From a virus, in IMG/VR virus record IMGVR_UViG_3300028361_000108, positions 1 through 26,440 of that record: a DNA stretch of 26,440 nt; one strand, 5' to 3'. The notes under the pieces are model-generated. The model saw nothing but the letters and a program-made list of their open reading frames with translations. It was not told the DNA's origin and did not search any database. The position numbers and the translations under genes are program-made. Positions 5,928-12,507 of this stretch are shown here, in pieces (positions within the stretch are counted from its first letter, which is position 1; each line of letters begins with the position of its first letter).

Positions 5928-7884
5928 AACCAACCTGCAGGGTTTTCCACTAACCCACTTGAGCGCCAGCAGCATGCGACTTGCTGCCACTAATGCAATT
6001 TTATTTAAAATAAAATACATTAACGGCGACACCATCGACAGTACCAGCAGCCCGGTGTTGGTGTTAGGCAGTGCCTTTCATTGTGCTATGGAGACCTACT
6101 ACGGCGGCAGCGATACGCTGGTACCCAGCAACGAGGCCGAGGCCATTGAGTACGGCCTAAAAACCGGGCTGGCCTACATAGACAATTACCCGGATGGGTT
6201 TATTGGTTGGAACACCACGTACCAAAACAAACAGCAGATACAGGACAAGTTTGTGTTTGCGTTTAATGCCTACGTGCACGAGCGGCCCTATGCGCCAGAC
6301 GTGCTGCACAGCACAGAGGAAAAATTAGAGGAAAAAATTGACATCGAGTGGCGGGGTAAGCAACTAACGTTGCCCGTGGCACTAAAGGGGTACACGGATA
6401 AAATTATTAAAGAGGACGGCAAGCTAATAATTGTCGATTACAAAACCTGCAGCAGTTTTAGTGACCCGGAAAAAATTGACGGGGCTAAAATACTGCAGGG
6501 GGTGATTTACTATTTTTTGGTGTACGCCAAGTACGGGGTTGAACCGTACGCCATGCGGTACGAGGAAATTAAAATGAGTAAAAACCGGGACGGCAGCCCG
6601 CAGGTGCGCGAGTATGAAATGGTATACGCGGACAACGAATTATTTTTTGATTGCTTTTTGCGGTTTTATGATGACGTGATAAGCGCCATCAATGGCAAAA
6701 TGGTTTGGCTACCAAACATTGACGCAATGTTTAACAGTGACATTGCCCTAATTGCCTACATTAACCGGCTGGACGTAGAGGAGGAAAAGGCTGCTCGGAT
6801 GAAAGAAAACAACGTAACTAACATTACTGATCTGCTAAAAAAAGAAATTGCCAACGCTAATAACATGCGCAGTTTCCAAAAGACGCTGGAGAAAAACTTT
6901 ATAAGTGCCAAAAGTTTAGACTATTCTAAAATGACAAATGCTGAAAAAATTAAAACCAAACTAATGGAGTTTGGTATGTTGCTTGACCACGAGGATACTA
7001 TTAACGGCGCCACCGTAGACTTATACCGGTATACGCCCAGCGTAGGGTTAAAAATGAGCCGTGTAGCCAGTTATGCTGCAGATATACAGCAGGTGCTGGG
7101 AGTTGACGGTGTGCGGATATTGACACCAATACCCGGGACCAGTTTTGTGGGCTTTGAGGTACCTGCCGCCGAACGCACATTCCCAGCCATGCCAAAACCA
7201 TTGGGCGGCTTTAAAGTTGCTATTGGAGCAACGCCACAGGGTGACGCGTACCGCTTTGACATACGGGAAGCCCCGCATATGTTAGTGGCCGGTGCCACCG
7301 GTTCTGGTAAAAGTGTTTGGTTGGGTAACTTGATACGACAGCTTGACACTATTAGTAATGCAGAAATTGTATTGTGTGACCCCAAAAAAGTTGAGCTGAA
7401 AGAATTTGCAGGCATGGATAAAGTGGTTGCCCACGTTACTGATCATGACGCCATTGCTTTGGTGCTTATAGAATTGGTCGACGAAATGAACAAGCGCTAC
7501 AACACGTTGGCTGCAGCTGGGGTTAAAAATATTGGCAGCTACAAAGGCAATGACATGCCGTACAAGTTTGTATTTATTGACGAGTTTGGCGACATTACCA
7601 ACGGTGAAAATAAAAAGCTGGTTAACGTGGCACTGCGTGGCTTGGCCCAGATGGCCCGGGCTGCAGGTATACACCTAATATTAGCGACCCAGCGTACTAG
7701 TGTGGACGTGCTGAGCGGTACTATACGGGCAAATTTTCCCACCAAGGTGGCATTTAGAGTGGCTAAACAAGTTGACAGTTTGGTCATACTGGACGAGGCC
7801 GGTGCAGAAAAATTGCTCGGCAAGGGTGACATGCTGTTTAGTACCGAGGCTGGGATTACTAGGTTGCAGGGGTATAAGGAATAA
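5848..7884 (+). CDS. fusion protein: RecB-family PD-(D/E)XK nuclease + FtsK/SpoIIIE DNA translocase
   Basis: 678 residues with two complete domains. Residues about 35-290 are a RecB/Cas4-type PD-(D/E)XK nuclease: GSAFHCAMETYY (His78), GYTDKI (Asp184), IVDYKT (Asp197, Lys199) and the QGVIYY element (Gln217, Tyr221). Residues about 363-678 are an FtsK motor. The alpha part has YTPSVGLKMSRVAS and PIPGTSFVGFEVP. The beta RecA-like part has Walker A GATGSGKS (482-489), Walker B FVFIDEFGD (Asp578, Glu579) and the FtsK hallmark ATQRTSVDVL, then NFPTKVAFRV and GAEKLLGKGDML. It stops right after beta: there is no gamma (KOPS-reading) domain and no membrane segment. It overlaps recT by 80 bases, or 35 if the Met codon at 5893 is used. 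It probably degrades or resects duplex DNA processively for RecT. The two domain calls are firm; joint function is inference. Confidence 0.9.
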   Translation: MKKKTTEKPTKLKPKMTMPKVTRSKSKTNLQGFPLTHLSASSMRLAATNAILFKIKYINGDTIDSTSSPVLVLGSAFHCAMETYYGGSDTLVPSNEAEAIEYGLKTGLAYIDNYPDGFIGWNTTYQNKQQIQDKFVFAFNAYVHERPYAPDVLHSTEEKLEEKIDIEWRGKQLTLPVALKGYTDKIIKEDGKLIIVDYKTCSSFSDPEKIDGAKILQGVIYYFLVYAKYGVEPYAMRYEEIKMSKNRDGSPQVREYEMVYADNELFFDCFLRFYDDVISAINGKMVWLPNIDAMFNSDIALIAYINRLDVEEEKAARMKENNVTNITDLLKKEIANANNMRSFQKTLEKNFISAKSLDYSKMTNAEKIKTKLMEFGMLLDHEDTINGATVDLYRYTPSVGLKMSRVASYAADIQQVLGVDGVRILTPIPGTSFVGFEVPAAERTFPAMPKPLGGFKVAIGATPQGDAYRFDIREAPHMLVAGATGSGKSVWLGNLIRQLDTISNAEIVLCDPKKVELKEFAGMDKVVAHVTDHDAIALVLIELVDEMNKRYNTLAAAGVKNIGSYKGNDMPYKFVFIDEFGDITNGENKKLVNVALRGLAQMARAAGIHLILATQRTSVDVLSGTIRANFPTKVAFRVAKQVDSLVILDEAGAEKLLGKGDMLFSTEAGITRLQGYKE

Positions 7885-7891
7885 TTTAACC

Positions 7892-8227
7892 ATGACACTA
7901 ATTGAAAAAATAAAAGCGGTTGAGGCGGCTATTACTACCGCGGCCAATTTAACCGACACTGAGCTGCACAGTCAAAGCCGGGTGCAAAACGTGGCGGACG
8001 CCCGGGCAGCAGTGTGGTGGCTGCTGCGTAAGCGGCTGGGGTTAAGTTACAAGTATATTGGCCGGTACTACAGCCGGGACCATACAACCGTCCTGCGGGC
8101 CGTTGAGCGGGTGCAGGGGACAAAGATTGCTAGTGTTGCCCAACTAGTGATCGAAAAGCACGCCCCCGAGGTGTTACGTACAGTAACCACAGATGGGCCG
8201 CGCAGTGTGGATAATTGGGTTTGTTAA
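7892..8227 (+). CDS. free-standing DnaA domain IV (DNA-binding) protein
   Basis: 111 residues. The core DARAAVWWLLRKRLGLSYK then IGRYYSRDHTTVLRAVERV is the DnaA C-terminal DNA-binding domain: helix-turn-helix plus the DHTTV signature that contacts DnaA boxes. Domains I-III, including the AAA+ ATPase, are absent, and the protein starts only ~30 residues before the HTH. An upstream in-frame extension to 7772 overlaps the motor gene and looks like out-of-frame translation, so I use the ATG at 7892. It could direct replication to phage DnaA boxes, compete with host DnaA, or act as a transcription factor. A perfect DnaA box lies in its own 3' end (8206-8214). It sits 7 bases after the nuclease-FtsK gene. 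Confidence 0.88.
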   Translation: MTLIEKIKAVEAAITTAANLTDTELHSQSRVQNVADARAAVWWLLRKRLGLSYKYIGRYYSRDHTTVLRAVERVQGTKIASVAQLVIEKHAPEVLRTVTTDGPRSVDNWVC

Positions 8228-8249
8228 CAGGTTGTCCCCTGATGACATC

Positions 8250-8278
8250 ATGCAATCATATTACAAAGTTAGTATACT
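8250..8278 (+). promoter_or_regulatory. promoter for the replisome organiser gene (probably leaderless transcript)
   Basis: ATGCAATCAT (8250-8259) is followed by GTTAG-TATACT with the -10 at 8273-8278. Only 6 bases separate the -10 from the ATG at 8285, so the expected transcription start coincides with the start codon. Confidence 0.6.
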
Positions 8279-8284
8279 GGAATT

Positions 8285-9049
8285 ATGAGTAACGGAAAGC
8301 AAAGGTACATACGCGACGAAACATGGCGGGACAGCTGGTTTTATGGCCTACCAATTGAGGAAAAAACGGTCTGGCTGTACCTGTTAACCAACCCTAATGC
8401 TAACGTGGCAGGGGTGTACAAATTAAACCCAAAAGTTGCCAGCAGTGAAATTGGCATACCAGAAAAACAGTTGAGGGGGGTACTAAATAAATTTACGAGG
8501 GATGGAAAATTGGCCGTGTACCAAGACTGGTTATTTTTGGTTAATTTTCACAAACACCAAAGTGCCAGCCCCAAAATTATGGCCGGTGTTCAGCGTATTT
8601 TAACCGAAGCCCCCGAGGCTGTGCAGCAATACCTATACGGTATGCATACCCTACCCATAGCGTATCGCACTATACTTCACTCTACTTCACTTAACTTAAC
8701 TTTACCTGACGGGGTTTTTCCTGAAGCCCCTGCAGCCCCGGTTATGTTTACTGAAAAAGATTTAGAAATGGCACAGCTGTTGGCTGATCTAATAAAACGC
8801 AATAACCCAGACTGGCAGCTGCGCGGCAATATGGACACGTGGGCCAACCACATAGAAAAACTGCGGCGCATAGACGGGCGCACCTATGTGCAAATTGAGT
8901 TTATGGTTAGGTGGACGCAAAACGACAGCTTTTGGCAGCAAAATATTTTGAGCACTGCCAAGCTGCGCGACAAGTTTAACGACCTGATACCCAAAGTAAA
9001 AGCTGCAGCCATTAAAAACCAACAAAGCAATAAACCAAAAATGTTATGA
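8285..9049 (+). CDS. phage replication initiation protein (DnaD-like replisome organiser)
   Basis: 254 residues. The N-terminus (RYIRDETWRDSWFYGLPIEE, VWLYLLTNPNANVAGVYKL, then LRGVLNKFTRDGKLAVYQD and WLFLVNFHKHQS) is the winged-helix DNA-binding domain of phage replisome organisers. The C-terminal part from about residue 158 (EMAQLLADLIKRNNPDWQLR to STAKLRDKFNDLIP) matches the helical C-terminal region that recruits the host helicase or loader. The two are joined by a low-complexity linker encoded by 10-bp DNA repeats, which in related phages marks the origin. It lies immediately after the DnaA domain IV gene. No phage helicase or polymerase is seen nearby, so host machinery is presumably used. 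Confidence 0.8.
   Translation: MSNGKQRYIRDETWRDSWFYGLPIEEKTVWLYLLTNPNANVAGVYKLNPKVASSEIGIPEKQLRGVLNKFTRDGKLAVYQDWLFLVNFHKHQSASPKIMAGVQRILTEAPEAVQQYLYGMHTLPIAYRTILHSTSLNLTLPDGVFPEAPAAPVMFTEKDLEMAQLLADLIKRNNPDWQLRGNMDTWANHIEKLRRIDGRTYVQIEFMVRWTQNDSFWQQNILSTAKLRDKFNDLIPKVKAAAIKNQQSNKPKML
8671..8710 (+). repeat. iteron-like 10-bp direct repeats within the initiator gene
   Basis: Four consecutive decamers, TATACTTCAC, TCTACTTCAC, TTAACTTAAC and TTTACCTGAC, run in exact 10-bp phase, with CGTATCGCAC just before as a weak fifth. One-helical-turn spacing in the linker region of an initiator gene is the arrangement of lambda-like and lactococcal phage origins. Confidence 0.55.
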
Positions 9050-9204
9050 ACCGAGACGAAATACTAGCGCACCTTGAGACCGAGGAAGCCTACTACCTAC
9101 GCCGCGGAAGCGAGGAAAAAGACCAGTTTATGCGAAATTATTTGTATGAAAAATCGAGGTGGCATAGCGATATTGTCCGGCTAATTAGAAAAATGACCGT
9201 ATGA
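9046..9204 (+). CDS. small hypothetical protein, charged helical
   Basis: A 52-residue protein beginning MNRDEILAHLETEEAYYLRR, rich in Glu, Arg and Tyr and probably a helical hairpin. It overlaps the stop of the initiator gene and the start of the next gene, both through ATGA, which strongly supports translation as part of the operon. No family recognised. Confidence 0.65.
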   Translation: MNRDEILAHLETEEAYYLRRGSEEKDQFMRNYLYEKSRWHSDIVRLIRKMTV

Positions 9205-9578
9205 CCTACCCACACAAAATAGTTTTTAAGGTGACGTATGGGTACCGGCCAACTGACTTTGTGTTAGTGCACAATACGGTTGATTTGCAAAAGGCTATTT
9301 ATGCCAAGGTGGAACGGATACCCGTAACCCTTGACGGCAAAGTAATTAGTGGCAATGAAATTAAAGTTATTGAGCCGGACGTGCACAGCTACACTGGGTG
9401 GCACCGCACGTACCAACCGTTGGACGGCAGCGACTTTGCGCAGCTTGAGCGGGACGTGCCCAAGGTACTGTGCGACATTGTGCGGCAAGCAACCCAACAC
9501 ATTAACGAGCTGGTCGGCACCGGGCGCACTGATCTGGTCGGTATGCGTGAGCTGCCAAAATTAAAAGAAATAAACTAA
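9201..9578 (+). CDS. conserved-looking hypothetical protein of the replication operon
   Basis: 125 residues. The N-terminal half is beta-rich (HKIVFKVTYGYRPTDFVLVH, AKVERIPVTLDGKVISG), followed by a possibly helical C-terminus (LERDVPKVLCDIVRQATQHI). No catalytic motif recognised. It starts with an ATGA overlap with the previous gene and ends one base before the next ATG, consistent with a co-translated operon. Function unknown; the neighbourhood suggests DNA metabolism. Confidence 0.7.
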   Translation: MTYPHKIVFKVTYGYRPTDFVLVHNTVDLQKAIYAKVERIPVTLDGKVISGNEIKVIEPDVHSYTGWHRTYQPLDGSDFAQLERDVPKVLCDIVRQATQHINELVGTGRTDLVGMRELPKLKEIN

Positions 9579-9579
9579 C

Positions 9580-10191
9580 ATGGAGAAAAAAGACATATAC
9601 AACACCGGCAAAATGCCAAAACTTTGGGATTACCTTGTTATGCTGCACGCTGAGCGACCCGAGGCATTTAGTGCTACCGGGGATTATTTGCGGGCCATTG
9701 TGGCTATGCGGTGGAAAGAATTAAACAACAAAAAACGTTGCCCAAACTGCGCTGCCAGCATGGAGCAATATATTACCAGCTTTGATTATTTTGACGCCAA
9801 GCTGCTACAGGCAATGGGTAGCGTGGTGCGGGGTAAACTGAGCAAGGGCATGGCATTTACTCACGCCAACCGGGTGCATATACAAAAAGACTGCGCCGCT
9901 GATTACACTACTAAAAGCCGGCAAACAAAATGTCGCACCCTTGGTTTAATTGCAAAAGTTATGCAGGGGGAAAAGCACGACCTGCAGGCCGGGTGGGTGG
10001 TTACTAGGCGAGGCTGGGAGTTGCTGCGTGGCAAAGCTATACCCAAAAAAGTTGTGGTTTTTAGAAATGAGATTATTGACCGGTTTGACGAAACTATTAC
10101 AATGGCCGAGGTGATGGCTTCAAAGCAAGACAGTTTTGACCCGGCAGAATGGTACCAAGTTGCAAGTTTAGCGGAAAGTAATTTAGATTAA
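9580..10191 (+). CDS. hypothetical protein with CPNC zinc-binding pair
   Basis: 203 residues. A CPNCAASM motif near residue 55 plus Cys at about 108 and 122 could form a zinc site. Residues about 118-170 (CRTLGLIAKVMQGEKHDLQ, GWVVTRRGWELLRGKAIPKK) look like a helix followed by a winged-helix-type hairpin, suggesting nucleic acid binding. No enzyme motif is recognised. It lies in the replication operon, one base after the previous stop. Confidence 0.7.
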   Translation: MEKKDIYNTGKMPKLWDYLVMLHAERPEAFSATGDYLRAIVAMRWKELNNKKRCPNCAASMEQYITSFDYFDAKLLQAMGSVVRGKLSKGMAFTHANRVHIQKDCAADYTTKSRQTKCRTLGLIAKVMQGEKHDLQAGWVVTRRGWELLRGKAIPKKVVVFRNEIIDRFDETITMAEVMASKQDSFDPAEWYQVASLAESNLD

Positions 10192-10196
10192 AATTT

Positions 10197-10376
10197 ATGA
10201 CGGATATAAACAGTTTAAACACAAAATTAAAAGAGCGCAGCCGTATTAGGGTTGGCGTATGTGACGCTATTGAGGCTAGTGGCGTGGAGGTAAATGGGGT
10301 TATGCATATACCAGTAAGTGTCATGCTACACTTATTGCATGATACTAGTTGCGATAGCGGGGACAATACCGTCTAA
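10197..10376 (+). CDS. small hypothetical protein
   Basis: A 59-residue protein beginning MTDINSLNTKLKERSRIRVG. It ends inside the following rusA gene (38-base overlap with the rusA start at 10339), consistent with translational coupling. No domain recognised. ATG context is AAATTTATG without an SD. Confidence 0.55.
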   Translation: MTDINSLNTKLKERSRIRVGVCDAIEASGVEVNGVMHIPVSVMLHLLHDTSCDSGDNTV

Positions 10377-10701
10377 AAAAAACACCCAACGGATTAGCAA
10401 ACACGGCGGCATATACAAACAGCAAGACGTCCGGGATTACGAGGATTTGGTTGCATGGAGCATGATCAGAAGTAAAGGCGCCCTGCTAGTGCCGTTTGGT
10501 ATACGCGGCACGTTTACAATTGCCAAGCGCAAAGACTTGGACAACGCGTTAACCACTGTGCTGGACAGCCTGCAGCTTTGTGGGGTTATACGTAACGACA
10601 AAGATTTAATGCATATTAGCGATTTAAAAAAAGTGCCCGCCAATAAACGCCAAGGCGAGCGGTGCGACTTGGAGTTATACCCGTTAACCCCTGCAGCATG
10701 A
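10339..10701 (+). CDS. rusA: RusA-family Holliday junction resolvase
   Basis: 120 residues from the ATG at 10339 (MILVAIAGTIPSKKNTQR). RusA is a homodimeric Mg-dependent endonuclease that resolves Holliday junctions and branched DNA before packaging. Family marks are 'P.(K)KN' near the N-terminus, the catalytic segment KRKDLDNALTTVLDSLQLCG with paired Asp residues, then RNDKDLMHISDLKK. Length is normal for RusA. An upstream in-frame ATG (10318) adds seven residues and is less likely, because family members begin with the beta strand at 10339. Together with RecT and the nuclease-FtsK protein it completes a phage recombination set. Confidence 0.87.
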   Translation: MILVAIAGTIPSKKNTQRISKHGGIYKQQDVRDYEDLVAWSMIRSKGALLVPFGIRGTFTIAKRKDLDNALTTVLDSLQLCGVIRNDKDLMHISDLKKVPANKRQGERCDLELYPLTPAA

Positions 10702-10721
10702 TTACATGATTAGTGTATAAT
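10698..10721 (+). promoter_or_regulatory. promoter with TATAAT and leaderless start
   Basis: ATGATTACAT (10698-10707, one mismatch to the recurrent ATGATTGCAT) precedes GTGTATAAT; the -10 TATAAT is 10716-10721. The ATG at 10728 begins 6 bases after the -10, at the expected transcription start. Confidence 0.6.
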
Positions 10722-10727
10722 AAAAAT

Positions 10728-10937
10728 ATGAGCACCAAAACAATTTTAAAAAGAAAAACGTACACCGTTAGCATGAAAACTGCGTACACATTAAGCTATA
10801 TGTCCGTCGAGATGTCTGCAGCTAGCAGCCTAAGTGTTAGCCGGCAGGATTTACTTGACGCTGCTATTGAAATTATTAGCGACCCTAAGTTGGCAAAAAA
10901 AGTGCTGCAAACTGTGGTAAAAAATAAAAACGTATGA
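10728..10937 (+). CDS. small basic protein, possible DNA-binding regulator
   Basis: 69 residues starting MSTKTILKRKTYTVSMKTAY. The C-terminal half (SVSRQDLLDAAIEIISDP) reads as two helices preceded by a short basic strand, loosely like ribbon-helix-helix proteins. It is probably expressed from the leaderless promoter just upstream. The stop overlaps the next ATG (ATGA). Function is inferred only from shape. Confidence 0.6.
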   Translation: MSTKTILKRKTYTVSMKTAYTLSYMSVEMSAASSLSVSRQDLLDAAIEIISDPKLAKKVLQTVVKNKNV

Positions 10938-11737
10938 TTACTGATGTTGATTTTTTAATTGCGACAAATACCAACCCAGACGGGTTAGAGCAATTAGTTT
11001 TGAGTATTGCCAAGCATTACCCGGGCGCCCATATTTATATTGGCGATACTAGTAAGCACTTGGTGCGTGCTGATTTTAAAGACTTGGCCACCAAGGCCCG
11101 GGACGCTGGTTTGATTAGCCGGCTGCGGATAAAGCACCTTGGTTACAATGCTAGCGCTGCTGCAGTTTGGACCGCGCTGTTTAGTGAAACGACCCGTAAA
11201 TATAAATTGCTACTAAACGACAGTATGCTATTTACAGAATTTACCGACATTGACACCATGGTGCACACAATGGAAACGCAGCCCAAGGCTATGGTGGTTA
11301 ATGGCACAACCGACAAGGGCGAGGGTGGTGTTGGTTACGATACGGTGGTTAGCACTTTTGCACTTTTGCACGTTGATTTATTTAACGCGTACCGGTGGAA
11401 AGGTGTGGATATTTACCAAGATTTATTTGATTACATTGTAGCTGGTACCACGTACCATGTTTACTTTTGTACAGCACTTATAGGCAGCAGCATAATTGAA
11501 AAAGATGAAAATACACGTGAGCAAACAGGGGGACTTGGCAATGGTGACGGAACACTTACCCAACCAGACGTACCGGGTGACAATGCTGGAGGGGGCCAGC
11601 CAGACGGAAAGCCTGCAGTGCTACCTAGCGGGCAAAATGAAAAAAATGAGAATACAAATACTAGTGGGCGACAAGGTGCAGGTGCTGGTAGACCCGTACA
11701 AAGGCAAGGCAACAAACAAAATAATTTGGCGAAATAA
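10934..11737 (+). CDS. glycosyltransferase-like (GT-A, family 2-type) protein
   Basis: 267 residues as read. Residues 1-190 resemble a GT-A fold: DVDFLIATNTNPDGLEQLVL then HIYIGDTSKHL, a nucleotide-sugar binding pattern, and a KYKLLLNDSMLF segment where GT2 enzymes place their metal-binding acidic residues. From about residue 190 the sequence turns Gly/Asn/Gln-rich and repetitive, and this part is encoded over the IF-1 gene in another frame (233-base overlap). The tail may therefore be a genuine dual-coded extension or just readthrough for want of a stop. The substrate could be modified phage DNA or host surface sugar; nothing decides this. Confidence 0.6.
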   Translation: MITDVDFLIATNTNPDGLEQLVLSIAKHYPGAHIYIGDTSKHLVRADFKDLATKARDAGLISRLRIKHLGYNASAAAVWTALFSETTRKYKLLLNDSMLFTEFTDIDTMVHTMETQPKAMVVNGTTDKGEGGVGYDTVVSTFALLHVDLFNAYRWKGVDIYQDLFDYIVAGTTYHVYFCTALIGSSIIEKDENTREQTGGLGNGDGTLTQPDVPGDNAGGGQPDGKPAVLPSGQNEKNENTNTSGRQGAGAGRPVQRQGNKQNNLAK

Positions 11738-11741
11738 ATAG
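11505..11741 (+). CDS. infA: translation initiation factor IF-1 homologue
   Basis: 78 residues from the ATG at 11505 (a TTG at 11496 would add three). IF-1 is a small OB-fold protein that binds the 30S A site and works with IF-2 and IF-3. The sequence follows bacterial IF-1 almost end to end: an 'xGxVxExLPN' equivalent (LAMVTEHLPN, 11-20), TYRVTML, LAGKMKKMRIQILVGDKVQV (41-60), DPYKGKATNKIIWRNK. Bacterial IF-1 is ~72 residues with LPN..FRV, SGKMR, IRIL.GD.V.VE..PY and a final RI..R. The only departure is a few extra residues before LAGKM. It overlaps the glycosyltransferase-like frame and ends one base before the next gene. In a phage with few SD sites it may bias host initiation; that is inference. 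Confidence 0.85.
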   Translation: MKIHVSKQGDLAMVTEHLPNQTYRVTMLEGASQTESLQCYLAGKMKKMRIQILVGDKVQVLVDPYKGKATNKIIWRNK

Positions 11742-11742
11742 T

Positions 11743-12090
11743 ATGACTACATTAACTGATCCAAAAACCGTTGAGCAAAAAGTAACTGTACCAGCAACCG
11801 AGGCCCAGCCTTATAAAAAACTAATGCGGCGTATTGAGGTTGCACCCATGCAATTTCAAAAAGACCACATGCAGCGGCAAGCTAATAAAATTGTGCAGCG
11901 TATTTGTGGCAATGGCGCAGTTACCCTGTCCGAGGGTGGTGAGGCTTTTAACCCAGCTGGTGTGGCGTGCCCGTACTACGTAATTAGCGTTGATAAAACC
12001 AAGTGCCAAAACCAGCGCCGGCACGGCAGCAAGTTTTGCCAAGCCTGCAGTGACGCCCATACAGTTACAAGCGCAGCAATCATTAACTAA
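11743..12090 (+). CDS. hypothetical protein with C-terminal zinc-finger-like Cys set
   Basis: 115 residues. The N-terminal ~50 are polar. The C-terminal half has CPYYVISVDKTKCQNQRRHG then KFCQACS: four Cys spaced as in a small zinc-binding domain with a basic loop. One base separates it from the IF-1 stop (TAGTATG), so it is probably co-translated. Function unknown; nucleic acid binding is plausible. Confidence 0.65.
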   Translation: MTTLTDPKTVEQKVTVPATEAQPYKKLMRRIEVAPMQFQKDHMQRQANKIVQRICGNGAVTLSEGGEAFNPAGVACPYYVISVDKTKCQNQRRHGSKFCQACSDAHTVTSAAIIN

Positions 12091-12104
12091 CCCTAAAAAT
12101 AATT

Positions 12105-12506
12105 ATGCAATTAACTCGAGACGCCCTGCAAAATATCCACCGTTTAAGCGATGAGGTAGCGGCGGCAAAAGACAGGTTTGAGGAAGCCACCCGTACAGCC
12201 CAAGACCGCCACAAAGACCGCGAGGTGGAAATTGAGCGCGGGGGCAAAACTATTATGCTGGCGGAAAAAATTTTGTGGGACGAATTATTTCACTTGGGCC
12301 TAGAAAGCCAAGCCGGGCTCAAGCTAAAAGCGTTACACCCGGACGTCTTTACAAATATGGCCGAGCAAAACGCCAAGGCTGCAGAATTAAAAGAATTTGT
12401 CATAGCTACCCTTGGCGTTAACTACACTCAAATGAACCTGAGCGATTACCTGCACGTAACCGAGCAGCTGTACTTGGTGTTGGCTGACGAAAGAAAAAAT
12501 ACGTAA
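12105..12506 (+). CDS. hypothetical helical protein
   Basis: 133 residues, strongly helical. The first ~55 residues (QNIHRLSDEVAAAKDRFEEA, RHKDREVEIERGG) look like a coiled coil. The rest is a compact helical region ending with a Leu-rich helix (YLHVTEQLYLVLADERKNT). No family recognised. One base separates its stop from the ParB-like gene. Confidence 0.65.
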   Translation: MQLTRDALQNIHRLSDEVAAAKDRFEEATRTAQDRHKDREVEIERGGKTIMLAEKILWDELFHLGLESQAGLKLKALHPDVFTNMAEQNAKAAELKEFVIATLGVNYTQMNLSDYLHVTEQLYLVLADERKNT

Positions 12507-12507
12507 T

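Noticed and set aside
7772-7891. Upstream extension of the DnaA domain IV gene
   Set aside because: This stretch is the FtsK coding sequence in another frame; the ATG at 7892 fits the domain boundary.
11496-11504. TTG start for IF-1
   Set aside because: ATG 11505 is three codons downstream and gives a normal IF-1 length.
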